From Nigrospora sphaerica (taxonomy: Eukaryota; Ascomycota; Sordariomycetes; Amphisphaeriales; Apiosporaceae), in the NCBI GenBank assembly GCA_018287875.1, contig JAGVVL010000025.1, positions 1,426,001-1,490,000 on the forward strand: a DNA stretch of 64,000 nucleotides, in the 5' to 3' direction. The notes under the pieces were generated by a model. The model saw only the letters and a list, made by a program, of their open reading frames with translations. It did not search any database and was not told where the DNA came from. Below are positions 32,323 to 43,827 of the stretch, piece by piece; position 1 is the stretch's first letter, and each line of letters starts with the position of its first letter. The translations under genes and the position numbers were made by a program.

Positions 32323-33979
32323 CTACACAAAACTGAAGCACTTATCCGCAATGGGCACAGTCACATTGTACAGGTCGGTGTTAAAGTGCTTGGCGATGAA
32401 GGCCTCGACGCCAAAGACGAAGTCGGACTTGAGGCCGAAGCCGTTCTCGCACGTGGCCGTGTTGTTGGGCAGGACAACGCCGTTCTCGAGGTCGACGTTC
32501 TGCGCGCCGGCCAGGGAGAAGTGGTTGTTGAAGCCCGGCGTGGCGGTGATACCGCTGGTGAGGTCGACAAGGCCACCGAGGAACTTGAGGGCCAGCTGCA
32601 CGCTGATGTTCGTCGTCACGTTGGCATCCACCTCGACCCTCTCCGAGATGTTGGCGAAGCTGTGGTAAACGGGCTCCCAGCCGCTGGTGTTGGCCGTTGC
32701 GCCACCGACAAAGTCCAGGTGCACGTTGCCGCCCGCCAAAGCGATGCCAGCGCCAGCCGTTACGTTGACCTTGCCCGACGCGGCGAGATCGAGGCCGATT
32801 CCAAAGGCGACGCCCGGCCCCAGCGACACGACGCCCGGCACGTCGACTAGGTTGAATTCGAGGTCGTTGGTCGCGTACTTGAAGCTTTGCGTGAGATCGT
32901 TCTCGGACTGCACATAGGCCGACATCTGCAGGTCGGCCGAGAAGGTCGTGTCGATATCGAACCAAAGCTCCTTCAGCTTCGCAGTCCAGAAGTCGTACTT
33001 GAGCTTGCCCGAGAAGGTGATGTTGGTGTGGAAAGCGGCCTCGTCGGCCGTGACTTTGACGTACGGGTCTGATTCGAAGAGCGTCTGGTCCTCAATGCTG
33101 TAGCCGAAGACGAGCGGCACCACGGGGTTGGCGCTAATGCGTTTGGTGAGGGTGGCGGCAGGAATGGACGAGAAGTCCATCTCGCAGGACTCTGCACCGT
33201 CGTTAGCTGATACGCCACGCGAACAATGTAGGCGCCTTTTATGTAAACTTACCAGCGATCGAGGCTACTTCCCGCTTCGCGGCACTGCACGAGATGGTGT
33301 TGCTGTCGGCATCCGAAGTGATCTTGGCCACCTTGAAAAAGCCGCGCTCGAACTCGTCGTTGCAGTTGCCCACGTGGTTGGTGATCATGAACAAGGCGTC
33401 CTCGAGCGAGTCGGTCCAGGCGCTTAAGGCATTTTCGAAGGTCTGAGAGCCGTTGAAAGTAACCGTCATGAGGTCATCATCGCAGTCGACCTTGGTGATT
33501 GAGTCAATGTACTCGAGAGCCACAGCGGCGCTGTTCAAAGCCAGCGTCATGTTGATCATGCCCTGGGAAAGGGGGTCGGGAACAACGCTGTCGGTGCTGC
33601 TCAGGGTGGATCTGGATCCGGCGCCATAGTACAGGTTGATGTTCTTGGACGGGACGAAGTTCTCGGGCCTCGAGCGGTCGACGTCCGGGGCGGACACGGG
33701 ATAGTACGTCGTCGTGATGTTGCGGGCGGGCACGGAAGACGGCGCTTCCGCCGTGGCCGGGGCGGGTTTGGTGGGAGTGTGGGCCTCCTCGCCGATAAGG
33801 AGGTTCTTGGCCACGGGCGGCGAAGGAACGGGTGTACCGGAGGACTGGGGAGGCATGTCGACGACAAGATAGGTTACGCTGGGCTTGCCGCAGTTGCAAG
33901 ACTCTGAGGCGCCCACGTCATGGGCTCGACCGGCAGCGGCGAAAAGGAGCGCGACGGCTCCGACTTGTCGAAGGCCCAT
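32323..33979 (-). CDS. Secreted protein of the DUF7029/DUF7223 type
   Basis: Two exons, 33979-33253 and 33191-32323, give 531 residues. The start at 33979 gives MGLRQVGAVALLFAAAGRAH, a clear signal peptide. Residues about 30-110 are Pro/Ser/Thr-rich. The first domain (NINLYYGAGS to SCSAAKREVASIAGE) has paired cysteines, and the second (ISANPVVPLVFGYSIED onward) is beta-rich with several N-glycosylation sites (NIT, NVT, NTS, NIS). Fungal secreted proteins with these two regions are annotated as DUF7029/DUF7223. Biochemical function is unknown. Family naming is from memory of the pattern and would need a profile search. The splice site lies at the domain border, and both halves close in frame. 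Confidence 0.75.
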
Positions 33980-36921
33980 GGTGATAAAGAGTTTGGTAGT
34001 GAGCGAGGGGTGGGTAAAGAACGAATGTAACGACAACGAACGCCCGAAGATCTCGGTTGAGAGAGCCGCGAGCTGTTCAGAGTCTATGAGAAGACGAAAA
34101 GATCGTAGAATTAGTCGAGCCGTGACGAACAGAAGCCCAGAATGAGCTCATTCGCACGGGGTCGACGGCTCTTTTGTACCCCCGACAAGGCCATGGAGCA
34201 TCGGGTTATGGAGATGCGGCTACGCAACGCTCTCATTCGGCGAGGGGTCGGCCGATTTGGCATATCGCAACCGTGCCGACGACCGGTTTGCCATGCGCCC
34301 TTCACTCATCCCATCCCAAAGACAGGTCGGTTCAGACGATGGACGGATGAGGCATGTGGGGCCGTGGCCCTGAGCCGCTGGCAACCCATGCACCAGGGGC
34401 AAGCGTATGCGACGGTGCCGACGGGAGGTATAGGACGAGCGAATATAGTGGTAGGCACTGGTGACAGTGATGTTCACTCGGTATTGGCGCCGCACGTGTT
34501 GGAGGGAAGCTCCCTGGGGGGAGGGCGATGGAGCGTGGAGAGCGTCGTCGAGAGGGGGCCCACCCCATTCTTGCCCGGCAGCGCATCGGTCGCATCCCCC
34601 CACCCTACACAGTAGTGACATGGGATGGCTCCAGGGGACCGACGCAGGGCGACCGACACCCACTACGGCTGCAAGGGGAGGGCTTGCCTCCAAAGGGGGG
34701 ATGATGCGTTGCCGTGATGCTACTCCGCGCTGAGTGGTTGACAGGTCTGATGAGTTTCCTTGCCTGTTGCCCAATGTCGTAGCTCTAATGGGGGCGTCGC
34801 TTGCTGCTTCCCACTCCGGGGTTTCCATGCTAAGATTGAAGTGGTTCTCTTTTGGGCCACTGAAGTTGTGGAAACAAGCCAAGACCCAAGTGTTCCCGTT
34901 TCACTCACGACCAATTGATGGACGGGACAGCAAGAAGTCTCTTTCCCCTCCAGCTGTGGAATGGGATGCCTGCCATTGACTCCTCTCCGGTAAAGAAAGT
35001 CCGTCAGTCCCTCGATGTTGTGCAAAATGCAGCCACGAGCAAATGGACGCTCAGGAGGGGGGCGCAGCCACACCCACACACACACCACAGGAGCTGGCAG
35101 GCACGGCGAGCAGCAGCTGCAGCCGAACTTGTTTGACAGTTTGGAAGCAACCCCAAGGTGTGGTTAACAGCAGTATTTCGGAACTACGGCAAGCCAGTAG
35201 TGGCGCTGAGACCGTTGCCAAGCCGAACTCGCCGAACAGCCCTGACGAGGATCGCATCTCAAGACTGCGACAGGGGCACGATTGAACGCATCGGCCGGCA
35301 ACTGGGCCAGTCCATGCCTTGTGCCTTTGGCCATGGCCTGAGCGGGATGGGCCGCCCACGAGCCTCTTGACCCCCAAACCGTAAACGCCCTGGCCCCGCA
35401 CCCTCGGCTGACCTCGACAACCAGATATACACGAGTCATGGTGTATCGAATTGTGACGGCGCATGTTCTTGGCCGGCTGCTTTGGGCCTCGCTGCGGTCG
35501 GTTCCCACTCCCGCTGTCACCCGTGGCGGAAAACCGCACGAGATAGCGACGAGTTGCCTGACGCCCACCACCATCGCATGTCACCCTCTCATCTCGGCCG
35601 AGTGCCGACCGCCCTCATGCGCGGCTTCGCGATAAGGCTCGGACGAACCACGGGTGCGCAGCTCTATCGAGATCCGCTATTTAGGCACGACGCCACGACC
35701 GCACGTGGACGAAGGGCACGACTCAAGAGCGCCCGCCCAGTTGAATTGCAATTGCCCCCTTGCCTTCACGCCTCCCCTCTTCTGTCCAACAATGTAACGC
35801 AGCCTTTGAACCCCAGCCTCATTCCGGAAAAGCGCAAATAGCTTTCGTCTGCCGCCGCCTATGCGATTCCGGCCACCAAGCGCCGGACCGAGACCGGCGT
35901 ACGAGTCAGCCGGTAGCTATTTGGTAACACGGACTCTGAAGCGGCATGAACGACACACCTACATGTGCAGAACAGATGGGGGCGCAGCTCCCTTGAGAAG
36001 CCACACGAGGGCTTCGTGTTCCCACTCAGTCGGTTAATTATACAGCCGCGTCTTGCACTTGGCAGGTTTCGCTTTCTTTATCGGAACCGGAGCGTGTGAT
36101 ATACCGGGGCGCCCCAGCTACCGGCCGCTGGTTTCCGCTATGAACAAACCCAGAAAATGCCATGCATTGCACCCAGGCAGCCGAGGCAGAGTATTTGCAC
36201 GTCAGGCCGGGTGCTGTCCGGTTGATAGATTGATAAAGACGTCCAATACCAGGGGGGCGGTATCTCGGTTACCTGCTTGTGTCCACCAGAGCCGGCAAAA
36301 GAATGCCGTGCGACTCCTGATATAATTCAATCTGATACAGTCTTACCGGAGGCCTGTATACAGGGGATACGTATATAGCTAGGAGGCTTGGCGGAGCATG
36401 AATGATCCTCGATCTGGGCGCTGTATAACATATTAAGTCCAGGAGGTGGTGTTCTAGAGGCCGATTTTAGCAAGCGCGGGATTCCGCTTCCTGATAGCAG
36501 AATACCGAGGGAAATCGGTCAGTGGTAGTTACGTCCACGTACTCGGTCGGTATTTTGGCCTGCTCGATATGGCCGCCCATCCTTGGCGCCCTACGTATCC
36601 TCCGTTCGGCGGCTCTTAAAAGCCGTTTCCTACCTCCCAAGGATTACTCTAACTATAAAAGCCGTCGTCATTACTACATTCGGCTCTGTTCAAAAGGATA
36701 GACCCTAGGTTTTCCTTTATTATATATACGCTTTGATTAATAATTTTACGTACTTCCTTGACGTGTATTTCAACGAAGGCTGATTAGGTTTAGGTATCTG
36801 CAGCGTAGGTAATCTTTGCGTACAACAAACAGCTGGATGCTGATGCATTTCAATTAAATTCTATTCGAATTGTGGCAGGTCAAAACATTCGCCGATTTAC
36901 CGACCCATTTATTAGGATTAT
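33980..36921. other. 2.9-kb gene-poor region
   Basis: The first few hundred bases are the promoter of the secreted protein. A CA-rich microsatellite lies at about 35071-35092. From about 36340 to 36870 the sequence is A/T-rich with TATATA tracts and stops in all frames, resembling decayed repeat DNA, but no transposon signature remains. Open frames on both strands look spurious. Confidence 0.4.
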
Positions 36922-38037
36922 TTAGAACCTTTTGTAAACCAGGAGAGAAACTCGAATTCTCATCTTCAGGAATATCGGGTCTCCTAGTACTTGAACAGCT
37001 CTTGCAGTCAAATCCTCGTAGACAAACCCTGCAACCATTGTTGCGGCCGAACCGGCTGTCAGCGACGCGAATGCCGGATAAAACAGGCTCCCTATAATAG
37101 GCGCGGAAGGAGGGAAAATTATGGCTGCAGCAGAAAGACTCAACAGACCACACACGCTTCCATTGAACCCAATCGTACCGCCTCTCTTTGCTAGATTCGG
37201 TTCGAATGGTAGAATGCTAATATTTTCAAGACGTAGCCTTCCCTGCTTTTGACGAAGGTCAAACCAGACGAGGTCAGCGCTTCGATGGTGTTGCGCTGTA
37301 ATAACTAGCGGAAGCAATCTGTCATCAAAGGCGAGAGGTTGGTCGATCACGAGGGGATAGTAGGCCGGAATTAGCAGATGAAGGACAGCATCATGCCCAT
37401 TGTTTGTAGTCGTAACGAGCGCTTCTCTATCGGCCCGCATCCGCAGACAGATTGTAGGGAGATCGTGGTGGTAGCCGCCGAATTCGGGCCTGAGGGGCTC
37501 GGCTCTCTGTCGTCGTTCGAAGGCCGGATGCCAGTCGTCATCGGGGTGCCACACATAGAAGAAGTGGTTCTTGCCATCGGCACTCCCTTTGTTCATCTCG
37601 TTTCGGACGAATTCATGCACATGGCCGCCGAAGCCGTCGTCGCCCCAGCCCTGCACCCGGGCAACGCTGGCAATCCGCAGCTCGTCCAGTATGCCCTCGA
37701 GGCTCCTGCCGACCCTCTTGACCGCCGCCGAGATGTCTAGGAGAACGAGGGGCATGGCACCAATGGCGGCTGCTTGGAAGTAGTGGACGAAGGCGGGGGT
37801 CGAGTTGAAGGCTTGAGGAATGACGCCGATTTCCCTCGGTTGAAAGGCTTTCAAAAACTCCGGGATGGCCTCCTGGACCTCTTTGGCTGTCAGCTCGTGT
37901 TGCTTCCATGCTTTTCCCTCTTGTCGTTTGATCGAGTGCTCGTGGATCTCGCGCAGTACGCCTGGCCCGTATTTCAGCACTAGGTCGGCGACCGTTGTCG
38001 AACCAAGGCTCTTTATTTTCTCGAGGTGTTCCCACAT
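36922..38037 (-). CDS. Unrecognised 371-residue protein with a C-terminal hydrophobic region
   Basis: A single uninterrupted frame from ATG at 38037. I do not recognise the family. The N-terminal third (MWEHLEKIKSLGSTTVADLV...HEHSIKRQEGKAWKQHE) is helical and charged. The middle contains HDAVLHLLIPAYYPLVIDQPL, HHRSADLVWFDLRQKQGRLR and a His/Trp/Asp-rich segment (FFYVWHPDDDWHPAF). Near residues 290-345 there is a Gly/Ala/Ser-rich hydrophobic stretch long enough for two membrane passes. Long codon-rich sequence without stops and protein-like composition argue for a real gene, in contrast to the frames around it. It is flanked by gene-poor A/T-rich DNA, typical for accessory genes. The C-terminal about 20 residues run into that A/T-rich DNA and may be altered. 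Confidence 0.6.
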   Translation of the reverse strand: MWEHLEKIKSLGSTTVADLVLKYGPGVLREIHEHSIKRQEGKAWKQHELTAKEVQEAIPEFLKAFQPREIGVIPQAFNSTPAFVHYFQAAAIGAMPLVLLDISAAVKRVGRSLEGILDELRIASVARVQGWGDDGFGGHVHEFVRNEMNKGSADGKNHFFYVWHPDDDWHPAFERRQRAEPLRPEFGGYHHDLPTICLRMRADREALVTTTNNGHDAVLHLLIPAYYPLVIDQPLAFDDRLLPLVITAQHHRSADLVWFDLRQKQGRLRLENISILPFEPNLAKRGGTIGFNGSVCGLLSLSAAAIIFPPSAPIIGSLFYPAFASLTAGSAATMVAGFVYEDLTARAVQVLGDPIFLKMRIRVSLLVYKRF

Positions 38038-41000
38038 TTCCGAAGATTTTCAGACCTCGTGGGGATCGTCGGGCAATGTTTCGGAGCGTGAGTGAAAAGG
38101 GTGAACATTTACGACATGGCTAAGGCGAAAAAGGAATCGGAATCGAATGCCATCTTATAAGGGAAATCTTGGGGGACGGCACTGCAAAGGGGCAATGGTT
38201 GGCGCTCACCATCTCACGACACGTCAACTAGGGGTGTTGCGTTATCTTGCCCACCACGTCTTGTTTATGCTTGCAGGCAAATCATCGCACTTCATTAGCC
38301 GCGTGCATCGCCACACTCCGACACAAAGGCCGCTCCCGCGCGCCCACGAGCAGGGGGGAGGCATGCATTGATTGAACCAACGCGCTGGGAGGCGCATACG
38401 ACGGTCAGCCTCGTGGTGCGCCCGCCGCTTCCCTGTAACTACGGCGGTTTTGCGTTGTATCAGTTCGTTGCTAAGGCGGTTCGGCTGCCTCCGCCGGCTT
38501 ACTGGCTCCTATCTTTCCCTAGTCCGCTGTTGCAGTTGGTGTAGTTGGTTCTCTGGTTCGCCTATTCCGGTCGGTTCGCTGGTTCGCCTGCTTCGGCATC
38601 GCCTCTGTTTCCCGCAATGCCAAGTCTACTTTCCAATTACAGATTGCGCCTGCCGGCGGTGCAATAGATTTGGCGAAGGTTGGTTATGAACTGGTTATCC
38701 CCGTATATGGCAAACACGGCCACCGCCTCGACAGCGGGACCTCAAGACAGAGTGTCTTGGCCTCATCCGCCGAGACCGCCACTGCGCCGTTATCCACCGC
38801 AGAATTGCTAGAGTAAGCGCCCGCAGTCCGTTCCAGTCGCAGTCCGGCTTCTATTCGAGGTCGACGCTCCGCACTTTTCCGGTAGACGATAGCGTCTAGT
38901 CTATGGCGAGCCCGAGCCAGGATCCTCCGAGAAGAACGGCAGAGACCAGCCAATGCCTCGTCGTCATGATGAGCAGATGCTCGTCGATGACCTCTTGATA
39001 ATTCATGTCAGAAAAAAGCACACCTCAACTCATAAAGATGACCCGAAAGAGGAATGGGAAGACCCTCTTTACAGGCACGAGACGGATACGAAAGAGGAAG
39101 AGGCGAAGGAAACCCCCGTCAAGAACCCCTACGGGAAACAAGGGAAAGTTTTCCCTTCCTTCTCCCCGTGTGCCCTCGGCGAAATCCTCCGCCCAGCCAG
39201 CAAACCCGAGCCCACCCGCCTGCTCGTCCTCAGCCGACGTCCCGCATTCCCCCAAGCAAACTCAGGCTCCGTCGCCCGGCCGTTGGCGTGCGGGGTGTTC
39301 TACGCCTTACATGAGCAAGCTGCCGGTTCGCGGCAGCGAGACATCGTGGCACCCGCATCCCATTTAAGAATAAGCGCCTACAAATATCAGGGAGCCCTCC
39401 TCTCCACCCGAAATACGCAAAGGTTAGCATCTTATTGTCAACAAGTCCGAAAGCAGCATAGACAGGCCAGGTACAAGTGAGCAGCTTTCTTACCATATAA
39501 TCAAAACTAGAGCTTCTTTCTTAAAGATGCGCGCTTAAGGTCGGTTGGATAATAACGGAATCACGACGGCATAATGTTGGTGGCCAAAGTGGATGTGATA
39601 CGATTTCGCTAGAGTAACAGCGAGGAAGTAAAGGGGAGGACGGGAGGTCTCACGGATCGTGCACCTTAAAGGGCTAGCTGATTTAGAAGAGGGATGAGGG
39701 AAAGAGAGATGATTAGATGCGATAATGAGACAAAGAAGTCAAAAAGGCTTTAGAGAGACGCTAGAAAGAATGAAATATATGTATGAATGGGGGGTTTAAT
39801 TACTGATAGGGGTGCGCAGCGGCGCGATGCCGGATTGCGAAGGAGGCCTAACCCGGGAGGTGCGACACCACATCCGACACCACAATGGAAAAAAGCCTAC
39901 AGACGAGCATTTGTGTTTAAAGTATTAGAAACAGCTGAGTAGTAATTCATCTATTACAAAAATATGTGTGGCACGTATGAGGGACACCTCATTACAGGGG
40001 TAAGAAGACCACATGAAACCCTCCAGGGGCATCACAGCATATCGGTACTGACTGCGAAATGTACCAGCGCCGAGGTCCTTCCGACCACCAAGATGCACGT
40101 CTCATCACTCCCCGGGAAGCAACGGCCACGCTTGAATAGCACCAGTGGAAAACATGGCACGAGGTGCACTTTCGCTGCTGATGGAGGCTGCTGGTGTCCG
40201 TCGGTACGAACACTCTTCGTTCGTGCTTCCATCCCGCAGGACCATGGGTTTTCCGACGCATACGCCAACAATGTCATAGGCCGCAGGATTGTGAAGACTG
40301 CCGACAATGTTGTTTTGACGGGGCAGCTATCTGACCGGGGATGGAAAGTGTCGAGCCGGAATCGGCCCGAGGCCGAAGTCACGACCAATATTCCTTAGCA
40401 CCACAAGTTTCTGTGGCAGGTGATTCGTTGGGACCGGAGAAACTTTGCACGTTTTAGGAGATCTTTATGTAGCCGGGGTGAAGGGAGGCGACGCGGTAGG
40501 TCTCGCCGCTGACTTGTCTGGGAGGCTTTGCTGACTCTTTTAACTTGTAGGAAACACCCATCCACGACATACGAGATGATTGAGCGCCTAGCTCGTCTTG
40601 TACGGGCCTTTACTTAAGTAAGCTGCGGCTTCCCATGGCTTTATACGCTGTACACGGCGTCAGGGATCGCCTAAGCACCTCCCTCATCCACTGTGTTTTG
40701 CATGCCTCTTAGGGGCGATTGCATTCATACATAAGTATTTCTCGGTCTCACACGGATACCTCATAAATAATATTTTGTCGCTTCGCTAACTTTTGCGTGG
40801 AACGGATGGCTTTTATCATTCCCCGATTTCCTAGAATAATACCCCTATTTTGGACGCCGGGGGTAGGCGTTTCCGCTCATGAATTTTATCGGCCCCATCG
40901 TGGACACCTATGTCTGTTTCATCGTGAGCAACGAAAATTGGCCAACAAGGACAGCGCACACGAAGAATATTGGAGAGTGGGATCTTGAATGGATTGGGAG

Positions 41001-41268
41001 AAATATTATGAGCGATGTAGCTCTCCCCCGGCACGTTACCGCAGTCCCTCATGTGGGTATTTACGAGCCCTACAAGAACGATACGGGGAGCAGGATATGC
41101 TCACTTGGCAATGACCTGATACGACACATTCGCCCAGGCTGTATTAGGTCGCTCTTCTCCCTCTCCGTTGGAAGACTGGACCTTCCCACTGACCTCGTCC
41201 TCTCTCACCATCTCTCTCCCATAAATTCAATGATTCCAGTCCAAATATCTCCGTTGCATCCTCTCGAG
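38038..41268. other. 3.2-kb gene-poor region upstream of the orphan gene
   Basis: No supported gene. Frames at 38953-39480 and 39964-40398 lack domains or coding-like composition. The block at 38370-38700 has local near-repeats of CTGGTTCGCCT. Sequence from about 39480 to 39960 is purine-rich and A/T-rich, as in decayed DNA. Confidence 0.4.
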
Positions 41269-43163
41269 CTATCTTTCCACGGCCTCGTCGGCTGGAGCTG
41301 GGGAGGTATCGTTAGGTTGACTCTTGGAACTCTTAGAGTCGGGCAATTGCCGCCACTCCATGGCCCAGCTTGTCGCCCAGGCGAGGGCCGGGGTAGCCAG
41401 CGCCACCCAGAACACGTCCCTCAGAGTAGAGTTGTATGCTTCCACAACGACCATCAGCAGTTCAGGGGGCACCGTATCCCTGAAGCCTTTGGCACCGGCC
41501 GCCACCACGGCTGCACCATCTATCCCCTGCACCTTGTTGAGGTTTCGCAGGAGGCCGTCGGTGAAAAGGTTCTGGCCGATGCTGGGAGCCAGTGCGCCGC
41601 CTAGCATCTGGAAAAACATGATCATGACAAGGCCGGTTGGTATGTCTGGCTTGTCGAGGACCACCTGCACAGCCAGGATGGGCATTTGGCTACAACTGCC
41701 GTACCCGAGCCCGGATAGGATTTGGAACGCTGCCCAGTGGCGGGCCGGACTGTTGGATCGGACAAGTTGATAAAGTCCCCCTCCCGTGGCCAGGATGAGG
41801 GGTCCAAGCCACATGAACGGCACGTAGTGCCCGAATCTAGACGCTATAAAGCCGGCGCAAAGCGTTCCGAGGCTGTTGGAAACAATCAAGGGGAGTAGAT
41901 TGATGCCCGAGTTTGTGGCGCTCGTATCTTTGACAGACTGGAAGTAGATGGGCCAGAAGTACGACTGCAGGACTATGGCTACCTGGACTAGCATCATAAA
42001 GCCGCAGGAGGTCGATACGGTGCGGCTTCGAAAGATACGAAGGGGAATGGTCGAGCTTAGATCATGTCAGCATTAAGTCGGGACATACTTAACAGCCCCT
42101 TAAGTACACGAGTGAAGACACGGATAGTAAAAACAGGCCGGACTTACCTTTCTTTGCCTCGGAATTGCAAGACCAGGAAGGTCGCCAGAAGCATGCCGCA
42201 TCCAACTAAGCATCCAAATACCTTGGCCTCGGACCATGGATATACGATACCTCCCCACTGCAGTGCCAAGTTCAAACAAGACGTTGCGCCAAGCAGAAGA
42301 GTGGCCCCTGGTAAATCAAGCTGACGAAGCTTCTGGTCCCAAGGCAGAGATCCCTTCACCGCGGGCGGGGTTGTCTTCAGCGAGAACCAGATGAGAACGA
42401 GCCCGACGGCCCCAAAAGCTGGATACTTTAGCTCTTGATCAAGTTCGGAACAGGTGCCATGGGGTTCTCTTCCAGACAGACTTACGGAGGTTAATCCAAA
42501 AGACAAAACGCCAGGTCAAGGTCTTGTTGTCGGTTATCGAACCACCCACCAGGGGTCCAATGGCCGAACCGATGTTATACATGCCCAGAACGATGGGGGT
42601 TAATATCGCCTGCTTCTGTAACGGCACGCAGTAAGACAAGATAGTGGTGCTCCCGCTCACCAGACCGGCGGCGCCGAGGCCCGAGACTGCCCGCCCAACG
42701 ATGAGCGTCGTGGAGTTCGGGGCCGCGGCCGAGACGATGGAGCCGATTTCGAAGACGACCAGCGAGGAGCAGAAGATCCACTTGATGTTGTAGAAGGCAT
42801 AGAGGCGCCCGCAGGTCGGCAGCAGCGCCATCTGCGCGATCAGGTACGACGAGCCGTACCAGCCAATGTCGTTAAGGCTTTGGAAGTCGCTAGTAATCTG
42901 GGGAATCGCCGTCGCTGGCCATGGCTGTTAGGTCCGATGCTCCCGCGGCCAAGCTAGAGGAAAGACAAACCAAGAATGGTGTTGTCAATCGCCAGAATGA
43001 AGCAGATGGACATGAAGGCCACGGTCAAGGAAACAAGGGCCCATCCTTGCATATACTGAGTTTCGGGTAGCTCGCCATTACTCTGGGCGTTCTTTACGCC
43101 CGCGGACGTCTCGACCGGACGGATTGTCACTGGACGGATTGTCTCTGATGCGGCGTCCTCCAT
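41269..43163 (-). CDS. MFS transporter, DHA2 type (14 TM, AflT/TRI12-like)
   Basis: Four exons (43163-42971, 42914-42486, 42418-42148, 42055-41269) give 559 residues with consistent phases. After a hydrophilic N-terminus the first helix is ALVSLTVAFMSICFILAIDNTIL. Conserved blocks include AIPQITSDFQSLNDIGWYGSSYL, GRAVSGLGAAGLVSG and NIGSAIGPLVGG (motif C of drug:H+ antiporters). The AVGLVLIWFSL and SYFWPIYFQSVKD segments follow, and the C-terminus is hydrophilic. This matches 14-helix DHA2 transporters used for toxin or drug efflux. It acts at the plasma membrane or on vesicles. It is about 22 kb from the tyrosinase, with no other biosynthetic gene near, so assignment to a metabolite cluster is not supported. 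Substrate is unknown. Confidence 0.88.
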
Positions 43164-43827
43164 GGGGTTCTAGAGATTGTAGCGGTAGGACGCGTTCTGG
43201 AAAATGGACGCAGTGAGCCAAGATGTCAGGCCTGGCAAATCCTAGTTACACAAAGCGAGGGGTCTGATGGCACTGGGCAGCCCGCCGAGAGCGGCTTCTG
43301 CTTGCCTTAAGTATGAAAAGAAGCAGGGCTATGACTTTCCCCGTGGAGTGCGTGGGGTAAGCCGCAATTCCACCCCTACCGAACGGGAGGGTGGTTGCCT
43401 CGGCTACGCGTAAAGACAAATTAATTGGACCGCTGCATCGACACTGCTATTTAGCCTGTTGTCCTGCAGCTGAACTGGAATGAATCAGCATGTACCTTAG
43501 GTACCTACTTGGATAGGGAGCCAGGGTCGCTACCATGTATTTTCGCGGCCGCTGTGCAGAGAGGAGAGTGCTCCAGGGAGCCCAGCATCCCTTACAGGGC
43601 ATATCTTCGTGTGGGATTGTTGGCCAACAAGGCTTACCACACCAAGTGACTAGCTTACAATGGAACACAGGGGAAGACGATGTGCTGTATTTACATGTAC
43701 GTAAAGCTGAGAGAGGGAGTAAGGCGGCGAAGGAAAGTACCCCGTCGACCAATATGTCATCCGAAAAGGACGCACACTCGTTCTTGATTTCCTACGTACC
43801 TGCCGCCGATGGAAACTTTGATCGTGT
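43164..43827. other. Intergenic region between the MFS start and the UGGT stop
   Basis: About 660 bp, containing the MFS promoter and the UGGT 3' end (both genes on the minus strand). A TATTTA/ACATGTAC-rich patch at 43680-43705 was noted. Nothing else is supported. Confidence 0.4.

Noticed and set aside
38953..39480. 175-codon plus-strand frame with Lys/Glu-rich start
   Set aside because: Three overlapping frames of similar length are open in the same DNA and none resembles a known protein.
41269..43163. MFS transporter as export pump of the candidate RiPP cluster
   Set aside because: It is more than 22 kb away with unrelated genes and gene-poor DNA in between, so the family alone does not justify linking it.
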